Source: Rhodospirillaceae bacterium
Lineage (GTDB): Bacteria > Pseudomonadota > Alphaproteobacteria > UBA11136
Length of the DNA stretch: 27,048 nt
Direction: 5' to 3'
Assembly (NCBI GenBank): GCA_018663165.1
Contig: JABJES010000084.1
Span: 1 to 27,048 of the forward strand
The notes beneath the pieces are model-generated. The model saw only the letters and a program-made list of their open reading frames with translations, did not search any database and had not been told where the DNA came from. Positions 15,731 to 24,023 of the stretch are shown piece by piece. Within the stretch, counting starts at the first letter, position 1. Each line of letters begins with the position of its first letter. Both the position numbers and the translations under genes were made by a program.

Positions 15731-16366
15731 TCAGGCTTCCGTGTCAATTTTTTCCGGCTCGCCCTTGGCCACCCCGACCATCGCCGGACGCAACAGGCGG
15801 TCACGCAGGACATAACCCGCCTGCATCACCTGAACCACGGTGCCCGCCGGCTGGCCGCTGTCGGGAACCTCAAACATGGCCTGATGGAATTTTGGGTCAA
15901 ACTTTTCGCCCAAGGGCTCAAGCTTTTTAATCTGGTGGGCCTCAAAAGCCCGCAGCAACTCACGCTCGGTCGCCTCAACCCCGGCGGCCAGAGCCTCCAA
16001 AAGCTCGTTCTCACTGCGCGCTGCTTCAGGCAGGCTCTCCAGCGTCCGGCGCATATTATCACCGACGCTCAGGACATCGCGGGCGAGACCAGCCGGGGCG
16101 TATTTCAACTTGTCTTCGAGCTCCCGGTCGTGACGGGCGCGCAAATTCTGCATCTCGGCCCTGGCCCGCAACAACTCGTCCTTCAACGCGGCGATCTGGC
16201 TTTCGGGATCGTCATCTGCGTCATCCGCGTCGACCTCGGCCTCCGGCTCATCTTCGGTGGCGTCAAGGGCGTGATCATCGGCTATAGGCTCTTCCACCCC
16301 GTCCTCGCCGGCGTCCGGGTTGGCGTTTTCCGGCATCTCTTCCTGGTTCTTTTCGTCTTCGTTCAT
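15731..16366 (-). CDS. grpE: Nucleotide exchange factor GrpE
   Basis: A 211-aa GrpE, the co-chaperone that releases ADP from DnaK. The first ~65 residues are highly acidic and disordered (many Glu/Asp). The long dimerising coiled coil follows (IAALKDELLRARAEMQNLRARHDRE), then the C-terminal beta domain with the conserved GEKFDPKFHQAMFEVPD and GYVLRDRLLRPAMVGV. A purine-rich GGAAGAAG precedes the ATG. It is 22 nt downstream of hrcA on the same strand, the classic hrcA-grpE operon. Its partners DnaK and DnaJ are encoded about 5 kb away in this window. Confidence 0.96.
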   Translation of the reverse strand: MNEDEKNQEEMPENANPDAGEDGVEEPIADDHALDATEDEPEAEVDADDADDDPESQIAALKDELLRARAEMQNLRARHDRELEDKLKYAPAGLARDVLSVGDNMRRTLESLPEAARSENELLEALAAGVEATERELLRAFEAHQIKKLEPLGEKFDPKFHQAMFEVPDSGQPAGTVVQVMQAGYVLRDRLLRPAMVGVAKGEPEKIDTEA

Positions 16367-16388
16367 TCTTCTTCCTTGTTCTTGATCG

Positions 16389-17453
16389 TTAGCTAATCAG
16401 CCGACCGACGATCTTCGCCGTGTAATCGACCATGGGAATTATACGCGCATAATTAATTCGGGTTGGGCCGACAACACCAACGGCCCCGACGATTTTACGC
16501 TGTTCGGTACGAAAAGGGGCGACGATCATCGAACAGCCCGAAAGGCCGAAAAGCTGGTTTTCGGCGCCAATAAAAATCTGTACCCCCTCGGCGGTATCGG
16601 CGGCCTCAAGAAGCCCGACCAACCCTTCGCGGGTTTCCAGCGCCGTCATCAGACGACGGATATGTTCGAGATCCTCAAGCGCCTGCACATCCTCAAGCAA
16701 ATTGGCCTGACCCCTGACGATCAGGGTTTGGCCGGAGGTTTCGCCGCCGCGCTCGGCAATCCCGGCCTCGACCACCTGGGTTGTCATTTCATCGAGCTCG
16801 ACACGGTGGGCCTCAATTTCGGACATAATTTCATCGCGGGTATCGGGCAGGGTTTTGCCGACAAGCCGCGCATTAAGAAAGTTCCCCGCCTCAATAAGGC
16901 TTGAGGGGATCATCCCCAGAGGCACCTCGATCACCCGGTTTTCGACCAGGCCGCTTTCGGTGACCATCACGACAAGCGCCCGGCGGGGGCCGAGCTGAAC
17001 GAATTCGATATGCTTTAACGGGCTCTCGGTTTTCGGCGCCATCACCATGCCAGCACAGCGCGAAAGGCCCGAAAGCATCTCTGACGCCTCTGCAAACAGC
17101 TCTGAAACGCTGTTGCCCGAAGCCTCACAGCGAGTCTCGATCGCTGTGCATTCCTGTTTCGATAGTGGACCGAATTCCATCAGCCCATCGACAAAAAGCT
17201 GCATCCCGGCTTCTGTCGGCAGACGGCCCGCCGAGGTATGGGGCGAAAACAAAAGCCCCGCGTCCTGAAGGTCGGCCATCACGTTACGAATCGTCGCCGG
17301 GGACAGATCACCAGCCAGGGCACGCGCCAGGGTCCGCGACCCCACCGGTTCGCCAGTCTCCATATAACCTTCGACGATAAGACGGAAAACCTCGCGCGAG
17401 CGTTCGCTCAACTCGCTCACCAGCAATTTTCCGCCAAGACTGGACTTGTCCAA
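16389..17453 (-). CDS. hrcA: Heat-inducible transcription repressor HrcA
   Basis: A 354-aa HrcA, the repressor that binds CIRCE operators and is itself kept active by GroEL. The N-terminal winged helix shows LSERSREVFRLIVEGYMETGEPVGSR and LSPATIRNVMADL; the GAF-like middle and C-terminal parts are present (SGCSMIVAPF, GVVGPTRINYARIIPMVDYTA). The start codon appears to be TTG at 17453, with GGAG 6 nt upstream; no ATG fits better. It heads an operon with grpE and is divergent from rph. I found no CIRCE sequence in this window, so its targets (probably groESL) are elsewhere. Confidence 0.95.
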   Translation of the reverse strand: MDKSSLGGKLLVSELSERSREVFRLIVEGYMETGEPVGSRTLARALAGDLSPATIRNVMADLQDAGLLFSPHTSAGRLPTEAGMQLFVDGLMEFGPLSKQECTAIETRCEASGNSVSELFAEASEMLSGLSRCAGMVMAPKTESPLKHIEFVQLGPRRALVVMVTESGLVENRVIEVPLGMIPSSLIEAGNFLNARLVGKTLPDTRDEIMSEIEAHRVELDEMTTQVVEAGIAERGGETSGQTLIVRGQANLLEDVQALEDLEHIRRLMTALETREGLVGLLEAADTAEGVQIFIGAENQLFGLSGCSMIVAPFRTEQRKIVGAVGVVGPTRINYARIIPMVDYTAKIVGRLIS

Positions 17454-17757
17454 ACTTTTCTCCGTTTAACCGTTTTCAGCGGTAACCCGCATCCTAGCAC
17501 AAAACCAATCGACCAATCGCTGGCAGCCTGCAAGCCGCAAACCAGCACCCTTTAACGCGCCGTCCGATGGGGTCATGTAATGAGGCAGGGGGCAGGCGTC
17601 AACCGCTAAGGAAACAGGCGTTTCCTGGCCCTGTCTGTAATTGTTGCGATCCGGGGTGGATTTAGCCTTGCCATCGGGCTAGCTTGCCGGCACCTGATTT
17701 CAGACAGACGTAATGACAAGAACCCGGCCCAGAGGGCCGCAAAAGAGAGGAATTTTC
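17454..17757. promoter_or_regulatory. Divergent hrcA / rph regulatory region
   Basis: This 304-nt spacer must hold promoters for hrcA-grpE (minus) and rph-rdgB-hemW (plus). Two perfect hairpins are visible: GGAAAC-AGGC-GTTTCC at 17610-17625, and CGGCCC-AGA-GGGCCG at 17725-17739. The second lies just upstream of the rph ribosome-binding site. I see no CIRCE operator, convincing sigma-70/RpoH hexamer pair or small gene here. Confidence 0.4.
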
Positions 17758-18477
17758 ATGCGACCTTCCGGACGCGCCAACGACGCCATGCGCAATGTGA
17801 GCCTTGAGACCGGCTTTAGCAAACATGCCGAGGGCTCCTGTCTTGCCCGTTTCGGCGATACCCATGTGCTGTGCACCGCCAGCGTCGAAGAGCGGGTGCC
17901 GCCCTGGCTGCGGAATACCGGAAAGGGCTGGGTAACAGCGGAATACGGCATGCTGCCGCGCTCGACCAACACCCGCACCGACCGTGAGGCGGCACGGGGC
18001 AAACAATCCGGCCGCACCCAGGAAATTCAGCGTCTGATCGGGCGCTCCCTGCGCGCGGTGACAAACCTGACCACCATGGGCGAGCTTCAGGTGCGCATTG
18101 ACTGCGACGTCCTCCAGGCCGATGGCGGCACCCGCACAGCAGCCATCACCGGGGGCTATGTCGCCCTAGCGCTGGCCTTCAACAAGGTACAGAAAAGTGG
18201 CCTGATTACCGCCTCGCCACTGATCGGCGAAGTTGCCGCCATTTCCTGTGGCATCGTTAATGGAGTGCCGGTGCTTGATCTCGATTACGCCGAAGACTCA
18301 TCAGCCGAAGCCGACGCCAATTTTGTCCTCTCCGCCGGCGGCGGCATCGTCGAGGTACAGGCGACGGCAGAAGCCGATCCTTTTGATGAGGCCTTGTTTC
18401 ACGAAATGCTGGCTCTGGCCGGTAAAGGTGTGCGCGAGCTCATCGACTTGCAGAAAAAGGCGATTGAAAGCGCCTGA
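17758..18477 (+). CDS. rph: Ribonuclease PH
   Basis: A 239-aa RNase PH, a phosphate-dependent 3' exoribonuclease that trims tRNA 3' ends. It opens MRPSGRANDAMR and carries the phosphate-binding ADGGTRTAAITGGYVAL and the RTDREAARGKQSGRTQEIQRLIGRSLRAV stretch conserved in the family. The ATG at 17758 is chosen because AGAGAGG lies 7 nt upstream and the length matches E. coli (238 aa). An in-frame start 15 codons earlier would run through the GC hairpin at 17725-17739. It is the first gene of a tight rph-rdgB-hemW unit, 20 nt before rdgB. Confidence 0.97.
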   Translation: MRPSGRANDAMRNVSLETGFSKHAEGSCLARFGDTHVLCTASVEERVPPWLRNTGKGWVTAEYGMLPRSTNTRTDREAARGKQSGRTQEIQRLIGRSLRAVTNLTTMGELQVRIDCDVLQADGGTRTAAITGGYVALALAFNKVQKSGLITASPLIGEVAAISCGIVNGVPVLDLDYAEDSSAEADANFVLSAGGGIVEVQATAEADPFDEALFHEMLALAGKGVRELIDLQKKAIESA

Positions 18478-18497
18478 ATATTTTTAAAGGTAGCCCC

Positions 18498-19127
18498 ATG
18501 GCCCGGCGTTTTGAAGAAAAAACACTGCTGATTGCCAGCCACAATCCGGGCAAGGTGCGCGAGATTGCGGCCCTGCTTGCACCCTTTGAGGTTGAGGTTA
18601 TCTCAGCCGCCGAAAAAGGCCTGGCCGAGCCCGAGGAAACCGGTGCCACCTTTACCGAAAACGCCCTGCTCAAGGCGCGCGCGGCCGCGAGCGTCAGTGG
18701 CCTGCCCGCCCTGGCCGATGATTCCGGCCTTGAGGTAAAGGCGCTTGACGGCCAGCCCGGTATTTATTCGGCCCGCTGGGCGGGGCCGGACAAAGATTTC
18801 AACCTCGCCATGAGGCGCATCGAGGATGAACTATCAAAGCTCGACACCCCGTCGCGCGCGGCCCGCTTCATCTGTTCCCTGGCCCTGGCCTGGCCGGATG
18901 ATGCGGCGGACGGAACGAAAGCTGCCGAAACATTTGAAGGCGTGGTTGAGGGCAAATTGGTCTGGCCGCCCCGAGGCGATAAGGGCTTTGGCTATGATCC
19001 GGTTTTTATACCCAAGGGCCATAACATAACCTTTGGCGAAATGGAGGGGGCAGAAAAGCACGCCATTTCCCACCGCGCCGACGCCTTCAGAAAGCTGGTT
19101 GCCAACTGTTTTGATCCGCGTTCATGA
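18498..19127 (+). CDS. rdgB: XTP/dITP diphosphatase (RdgB/HAM1)
   Basis: A 209-aa house-cleaning nucleotide pyrophosphatase that hydrolyses dITP, XTP and related non-canonical purine NTPs to monophosphates. Family motifs present are IASHNPGKVREI (about residues 12-23), LADDSGLEVKALDGQPGIYSARWAG with the metal-binding Asp pair, KGFGYDPVF and the terminal SHRADAFRKL. AAAGG lies 8 nt before the ATG. Its last codons overlap hemW by 4 nt (ATGA), indicating translational coupling. It is complete and normal. Confidence 0.96.
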   Translation: MARRFEEKTLLIASHNPGKVREIAALLAPFEVEVISAAEKGLAEPEETGATFTENALLKARAAASVSGLPALADDSGLEVKALDGQPGIYSARWAGPDKDFNLAMRRIEDELSKLDTPSRAARFICSLALAWPDDAADGTKAAETFEGVVEGKLVWPPRGDKGFGYDPVFIPKGHNITFGEMEGAEKHAISHRADAFRKLVANCFDPRS

Positions 19128-20296
19128 GGTCGCACTCTTCCGGTATTTCCCTTTACGTCCACTGGCCCTTTTGCCTCGCCAAATGTCCTTATTGTGATTT
19201 CAACAGCCATGTGGCCGACACCATCGACCACCCAGCCTGGCGCCGCGCTCTTTTAACCGCCCTTGACCATTTCGCGATAAGAGAGGAAACAGGCGCGGGA
19301 GAAAAATATCTGACCAGTATTTTCTTTGGCGGCGGCACACCGTCCCTGATCGACCCGGCAACCGTTGCCGCACTTATCGAGCGCGCGGGCGATCACTGGA
19401 AAATTGATGCCAATATAGAAATCACCCTGGAGGCCAACCCAACCTCAGTCGAGGCCGGACGGCTGACTGATTTTTTTGCCGCCGGGGTAAACCGGGCGTC
19501 GCTGGGCATCCAGTCCCTTGATGATGCGGCGCTCAAATTTCTTGGCCGGGAACACTCTGCAGCAGAAGCGCTCAAGGCGCTGGAAACCGCAAAGCGCATC
19601 TTTCCCAGAATTTCGTTTGATCTGATTTATGGACGCCCGGATGAAACCATCAAAGGGTGGCGCGGCGAGCTCTCCCAGGCCCTTGATTTAGCCACCGATC
19701 ATCTGTCCCTCTACCAGCTCACGATTGAAAAAGGGACACCGTTTTATACGAGAGATCGCGATATCGGTCTCGGCCTTCCAGGCGAAAATAGTGCCGCCGA
19801 CCTTTATGAGATGACCCTTGAGATGACGGCGCTCGCCGGGCTACCGGCCTATGAAATTTCCAACCATGCCCGGCCCGGCTTTGAGGCCCGCCATAATCTC
19901 GACATCTGGCGCGGCGGTGATTATATGGGCATCGGTCCCGGTGCCCATGGCAGGCTGACCGGCCAAAAGGCGCGACTGGCGACCCTCCAGATTTCAAACC
20001 CTGCCAACTGGCTTGCCCAGGTAGAAGAGCGCGGCCATGGCGGCGTGCCGGAAACGTCCCTGTCAAAAGAAGAAACACTCCATGAGCTTTTGCTCACCGG
20101 ACTGCGCCTGACAGACGGGATTGAGGCGACGCATTTTTGCAGCCTCACCGGCCTGACCCTCAAAGCAGCGCTTGATGATCGCCGCCTTGAGCGCCTGACC
20201 ACAGGCGGTTTTCTGATTTTCGATAAGGCGGGACTACGCACCACCGATCAGGGGCGCCTCTGCCTCAATACAGTTCTCGGCGAGTTGGTGGGATAA
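19124..20296 (+). CDS. hemW: Radical SAM haem chaperone HemW
   Basis: A 390-aa HemW (HemN-like) radical SAM protein that binds haem and is thought to deliver it to membrane respiratory enzymes; it is not the coproporphyrinogen dehydrogenase. The 4Fe-4S motif C-x3-C-x2-C is at Cys17, Cys21 and Cys24 (CLAKCPYCDFNSH). FFGGGTPSL, the SAM-binding ETLEANPTS-like strand (ITLEANPTSVEAG), GIQSLDDAALKFLGREH and YEISNHARPG follow, and the C-terminal winged-helix HemN domain is present. It is translationally coupled to rdgB and ends 6 nt before the convergent LpoA-like gene. Confidence 0.94.
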   Translation: MRSHSSGISLYVHWPFCLAKCPYCDFNSHVADTIDHPAWRRALLTALDHFAIREETGAGEKYLTSIFFGGGTPSLIDPATVAALIERAGDHWKIDANIEITLEANPTSVEAGRLTDFFAAGVNRASLGIQSLDDAALKFLGREHSAAEALKALETAKRIFPRISFDLIYGRPDETIKGWRGELSQALDLATDHLSLYQLTIEKGTPFYTRDRDIGLGLPGENSAADLYEMTLEMTALAGLPAYEISNHARPGFEARHNLDIWRGGDYMGIGPGAHGRLTGQKARLATLQISNPANWLAQVEERGHGGVPETSLSKEETLHELLLTGLRLTDGIEATHFCSLTGLTLKAALDDRRLERLTTGGFLIFDKAGLRTTDQGRLCLNTVLGELVG

Positions 20297-20302
20297 AACG
20301 AC

Positions 20303-21904
20303 TCAGTTTCCCGGAAAGATTGTGAGCGCCGGACTCAAGACCCGGACCCGGTTGCGCTCCATCTGGAGAACCGACAGGCCCCGTTCAGCAAGACCACTTT
20401 CATCGAGCCTGAAAATGCCATCGATCCCATCAAAGCCGTTAGGCGCGGTAAGGGCGGATATCGAAAAATCAGCCCCGCCTTCCGAGCGCGAAAGAACTGC
20501 CGCCAGCGCCGTCGCGTCATAGGCCAGAGTGGCAAGACGCAAAGGCGGCGTGCCGTAAATCTGTTTATACCGCTCAATGAAATCATCCCGCTTTTTCGGT
20601 GGTGAAGCGGCAAACCAACCGCCGACAAGGGCGGGCTCTGTACCCAGGGATGGATCGTCCCACTGGCTGGTGCCAAGCAGGCGGATTTTAACCGGATCAA
20701 TATCGTAAAAAGGCAAAAGCGGTGCCATCGATTTCAGCCGGTCGCCGCCTTCGGGCAGAAGAATCGCATCAAAGGGCAGATCGCCCAGAGTCTCGTACCG
20801 CTCCAGCCGTTTAAGCGCCAGGCGAGATGCTTCATCGTCCCTGGCGGTGAGCATACGACGCTGTGCTTCAAGCCGTTCTTTTCGCTCTGCGTAATTTGCA
20901 AGGCGGCGGACGACATCGGAAATATCCGCCACCCGGGCATTGTATCGCGCCACCCGCACCACCGCCCCGCCGTAGCGTCCCACCGCCACGCCCAGGGCCT
21001 CGACAATCCGGGTGCCATAGGCATTGTTGGGAACCAGGGCGGCAAATCTCTGATGTCCACGAGAACGGGCAAAGCCGACGATCCGATCAATCTCGTCCTT
21101 AGGCAAAAACCCGAGAAGAAAAACCCCGTTACCGGCGACCGAGCGATCGGTGGAAAAGCCGACGACAGGCACGCCCGCCCTCCGGGCCTCTGGCGCCACA
21201 GCCGCTACAGAAGCGGCAAAGACCGGGCCTAGAATTAATTCCACACCATCTTCAACCGCTTTGATCGCCGCCGCCCGTGCACCCGCATCAGTACCCTTGG
21301 TGTCATAGGGCATAAGCGAAAAATCTTTTTCGGCAATATCGAACAACGCCATCTCGGCCGCATGCTGCATCGAGGCGCCAAGTGCTGCATGAGGCCCGGT
21401 AAGCGGCAGCAAAAGGGCAATGCGAATTTCAGCATAAACACCGGGGGGAGGAATGAGGCGGAGGGTGCTGCCGGTGGCGGGTTTTTCTTCCAGATCAGGA
21501 GGCAGGAGAACCTCTTCAATCTCAGAGGTATCTTCATCCGGCATTGGTTCCAGGCCTTCGGCTGGCGCTTTCTTTGCCGCTTGAGGGGCGGGAACAGCCA
21601 ATGGCTCTGCCAGGGGCGCATTTTCCACCGCCCCGGATTTTTGAGGTAGAGCGGCCGTTTCCTGCTTTCCCTGAGGCGGTGCAGGTTGGCGTGATGGAGG
21701 CAGGGGCGGCGGCTTGGGCACGCCGGCGGCCTGGGGCGCCACAGTCTCTTGCCCATCACCGAACATGTCCGGTAGGCTTTCAGTGACGCACCCCGAAACC
21801 AGCAGGCAGATGATCGCAAAAAGCGGCGAGGACCAAAGGCTGGTTTTTATTGCCCGACTGGGGCCACATCCCGGACCACAGCCGGGGCCATAATGGGGTG
21901 GCAA
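20303..21904 (-). CDS. LpoA/LppC-like lipoprotein, penicillin-binding protein activator
   Basis: An approximately 530-aa lipoprotein with a type I periplasmic-binding fold, related to LppC/LpoA, the outer-membrane activator of PBP1A. A hydrophobic stretch ending LLVSGC gives the lipobox. A Pro/Ala/Glu-rich linker of about 100 residues follows, then the binding-protein domain (IRIALLLPLTGPHAALGASMQHAAEMAL; GPVFAASVAAVAPEARRAGVPVVGFSTD). The start is unresolved: no ATG lies upstream of the signal peptide in frame. I used the TTG at 21904; the frame stays open to a GTG at 22228, but that would run opposite rsmI. The divergent rsmI-yraN neighbours match the E. coli yraM region, supporting the call. 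In Alphaproteobacteria the PBP partner is not established. Confidence 0.8.
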   Translation of the reverse strand: MPPHYGPGCGPGCGPSRAIKTSLWSSPLFAIICLLVSGCVTESLPDMFGDGQETVAPQAAGVPKPPPLPPSRQPAPPQGKQETAALPQKSGAVENAPLAEPLAVPAPQAAKKAPAEGLEPMPDEDTSEIEEVLLPPDLEEKPATGSTLRLIPPPGVYAEIRIALLLPLTGPHAALGASMQHAAEMALFDIAEKDFSLMPYDTKGTDAGARAAAIKAVEDGVELILGPVFAASVAAVAPEARRAGVPVVGFSTDRSVAGNGVFLLGFLPKDEIDRIVGFARSRGHQRFAALVPNNAYGTRIVEALGVAVGRYGGAVVRVARYNARVADISDVVRRLANYAERKERLEAQRRMLTARDDEASRLALKRLERYETLGDLPFDAILLPEGGDRLKSMAPLLPFYDIDPVKIRLLGTSQWDDPSLGTEPALVGGWFAASPPKKRDDFIERYKQIYGTPPLRLATLAYDATALAAVLSRSEGGADFSISALTAPNGFDGIDGIFRLDESGLAERGLSVLQMERNRVRVLSPALTIFPGN

Positions 21905-21937
21905 AGATAAAATTCTTGGAAAGTGAGGCAAGACCAA

Positions 21938-22888
21938 GTGTCCGGAATAAAAAGTGATAAAAACAAAACTGGCGCAAAACAGGGCGCTAAAAAACCTTCT
22001 AAAAACTGTTTTGAGCCTAGTCGGGCGGGAGGGGGAAGTAAACCGTCGCGCCCCGATCCTGGGCTCTATCTTGTGGCCACCCCGATCGGCAATATGGCCG
22101 ATATTACGCTCCGGGCGCTTGATGTGCTGACGGCGGCCGATATTATTATCTGCGAAGATACCAGGGTGACGAAAAAGCTGCTCATCCGCCACGACATTTC
22201 CACACCAACACTGGCCTATCACGAACACAACGCAGCACGGGTGCGGCCAATGATCATTGAGCGTCTGAAAAATGGCGATGTTGTGGCGCTGGTCACGGAT
22301 GCCGGCACGCCGCTGATCTCCGATCCCGGATACCGTCTCACCAAAGCCTGTATCGAGGACAATATTCCTTTCACGATTTTGCCAGGGCCCTCAGCACCAC
22401 TTGCCGCGCTTGCTCTTTCCGGTCTGCCGACAGATCGTTTTCTTTTTGCCGGGTTCCCACCGTCTAAAAAATCAGCGCGGAAAAAATGGCTGGCAGAGCT
22501 GACCGCTATTCCCGCCACATTGATTTTCTTTGAATCGGCAAAACGGTTGGCCAGTTCCTTAAGTGACATGATGGCCGTGTTTGGTCCTCGCGAGGCGGCA
22601 ATGGCCCGCGAGATCACCAAGCTTTATGAAGAAGTGCGGCGCGCCCCCCTTGATGAACTGGCCACCCATTTTGAAACCCAGGGCCCGCCAAAAGGCGAGG
22701 TCGTCATCGTCGTCGCCCCGCCCGATGCAATCGCCGAGACTGGAGAAGATGAAACCGACCGCCTCCTCATCCAGGCGATGGAAAACCTTTCCTTGCGTGA
22801 CGCCGCCGAAGCGGTGGCCAAGGCCAGCGGTCGCCCCAAACGCGATGTTTATGCCCGCGCCCTTGCCCTTTCCGGCAAGCAGGGCTAA
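21938..22888 (+). CDS. rsmI: 16S rRNA (cytidine-1402-2'-O)-methyltransferase RsmI
   Basis: RsmI, a tetrapyrrole-methylase-fold enzyme that 2'-O-methylates C1402 of 16S rRNA at the decoding centre. Motifs: GLYLVATPIGNMADITLRAL, CEDTRVTKKLL, VTDAGTPLISDPGYRL and LPGPSAPLAALALSGLP. I prefer the GTG at 21938 because GAGG lies 9 nt upstream; a GTG at 21923 is also possible. The first ~35 residues are basic and low-complexity, ahead of the conserved domain. The C-terminal helical domain ends ASGRPKRDVYARALALSGKQG. It is divergent from the LpoA-like gene, whose 5' end comes very close or overlaps, and 10 nt upstream of yraN. Confidence 0.95.
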   Translation: MSGIKSDKNKTGAKQGAKKPSKNCFEPSRAGGGSKPSRPDPGLYLVATPIGNMADITLRALDVLTAADIIICEDTRVTKKLLIRHDISTPTLAYHEHNAARVRPMIIERLKNGDVVALVTDAGTPLISDPGYRLTKACIEDNIPFTILPGPSAPLAALALSGLPTDRFLFAGFPPSKKSARKKWLAELTAIPATLIFFESAKRLASSLSDMMAVFGPREAAMAREITKLYEEVRRAPLDELATHFETQGPPKGEVVIVVAPPDAIAETGEDETDRLLIQAMENLSLRDAAEAVAKASGRPKRDVYARALALSGKQG

Positions 22889-22898
22889 GCCCCCCGCC

Positions 22899-23279
22899 AT
22901 GGCCGGATTACGAACCGACAGAGGACGCGATGCGTGGGCAAAAGGACGCGGAGCTGAAAAACTCAGCCGCTTGTGGCTGCGCTTGAAGGGCTATCGCATC
23001 CTGGAGAAAAACTGGCGCTGTTCATCGGGCGAGATTGATATCATTGCCCGGCGAGGGCGCGTGCTGGCCTTTATCGAGGTTAAGGCGCGAAGCAATTATG
23101 AGACCGCCGCCAACGCCATAACACAGCGCCAGCGCCAGCGGGTTTTCAATGCAGCAAAGGCATTTCTTGCCGCCAACCCGGACCTTTGTTCATGCGATCT
23201 GCGTTTTGATGCCATACTGGTGACGCCTAAGCATCCGCCCCATCATATTTGTGATGCTTGGCGCGAGGGATGGAGTTAG
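22899..23279 (+). CDS. yraN: YraN/UPF0102 family putative endonuclease
   Basis: A 126-aa UPF0102 protein with a restriction-endonuclease-like fold. The catalytic-type motif is visible: GRGAEKLSRLWLRLKGYRILEKNWRCSSGEIDIIARRGRVLAFIEVKAR, with E-I-D followed by E-V-K. Family members are proposed nucleases linked to DNA uptake or repair, without a settled role. The ATG at 22899 is used; a longer frame beginning at 22581 is an out-of-frame overlap with rsmI and not real. It lies directly after rsmI, as in many Proteobacteria. Confidence 0.92.
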   Translation: MAGLRTDRGRDAWAKGRGAEKLSRLWLRLKGYRILEKNWRCSSGEIDIIARRGRVLAFIEVKARSNYETAANAITQRQRQRVFNAAKAFLAANPDLCSCDLRFDAILVTPKHPPHHICDAWREGWS

Positions 23280-23336
23280 ACATAATGCACGGCTCCCCCT
23301 GCAACTTTCCCAGAAACGATTAAAGAGAAATCTCCC

Positions 23337-23981
23337 GTGGGTGAACCTTTCCAGACAATGACAAAAACAGAACCATTCCGGCGCGGATATAGAATCGCGA
23401 CGGGAACGGGCATTCTTTTGCTGATCACCCTCGCCCCCCTTGCCGGATGTTCCCTCGCCGTCGGCGCAGGCGCCACCGCCGGTGTCGCTGCCTCTCAGGA
23501 ACGTGGGCTCGGCGGTGCCATTAAGGACACCACCATCAATACCGAAATTGCCAAGAACTGGATTAATTTCAGTCCTGATTTGTTTGTCGAAACCAGCGCC
23601 GATGTTCACGAAGGCCGAGTGCTTCTCACCGGCACGGTAAGTAATCCCCAGGTCCGCCTCGATGCGGTTCGCCTCGCCTGGCAGGCGGATGGCGTGCGTC
23701 AGATGATCAACGAGATCCAGGTCACAAACGAGGGCGGCGTTGCCGACTTTGCCCAGGACAGCTGGATCACCGGTCAACTGCGTGCCAAAATCACCTTCGA
23801 CACGCACGTGCTGGCAATCAATTACAGTATCGAGACGGTGAATGGCGTTATCTATCTGATGGGTATCGCCCAGGACCCGGCAGAGCTTGATCGGGTAATC
23901 CGCTATGCCCGCAACATCAAGTATGTAAAAAACGTTATCAGTCACGTCCGCATCAAAGGCACGCCGATTCCCGGCACCTGA
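23337..23981 (+). CDS. Dual BON-domain lipoprotein (DolP/YraP-like)
   Basis: A 214-aa predicted outer-membrane lipoprotein with two BON domains, the architecture of DolP/YraP, which supports outer-membrane integrity. The lipobox is LAGC (Cys38 from the GTG at 23337; Cys31 from an ATG at 23358). BON1 spans about residues 60-130 (TTINTEIAKNWI ... VLLTGTVSNPQVRLDAV) and BON2 about 138-208 (SWITGQLRAKI ... VIYLMGIAQDPAELDRVI). AAAGAGA lies upstream of the GTG; the ATG has no good ribosome-binding site, so I kept the GTG. The order rsmI-yraN-BON protein, with the LpoA-like gene divergent, mirrors the E. coli yraL-yraM-yraN-yraP neighbourhood, which supports the call. Confidence 0.87.
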   Translation: MGEPFQTMTKTEPFRRGYRIATGTGILLLITLAPLAGCSLAVGAGATAGVAASQERGLGGAIKDTTINTEIAKNWINFSPDLFVETSADVHEGRVLLTGTVSNPQVRLDAVRLAWQADGVRQMINEIQVTNEGGVADFAQDSWITGQLRAKITFDTHVLAINYSIETVNGVIYLMGIAQDPAELDRVIRYARNIKYVKNVISHVRIKGTPIPGT

Positions 23982-24023
23982 TGTAAGATTTACCCGGCCT
24001 CCCTCACTTAAGGATTCCGCCCC

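Noticed and set aside
22581..23279. 232-codon frame ending with YraN
   Set aside because: The first 106 codons are an out-of-frame reading of rsmI; only the part from the ATG at 22899 matches the YraN family.
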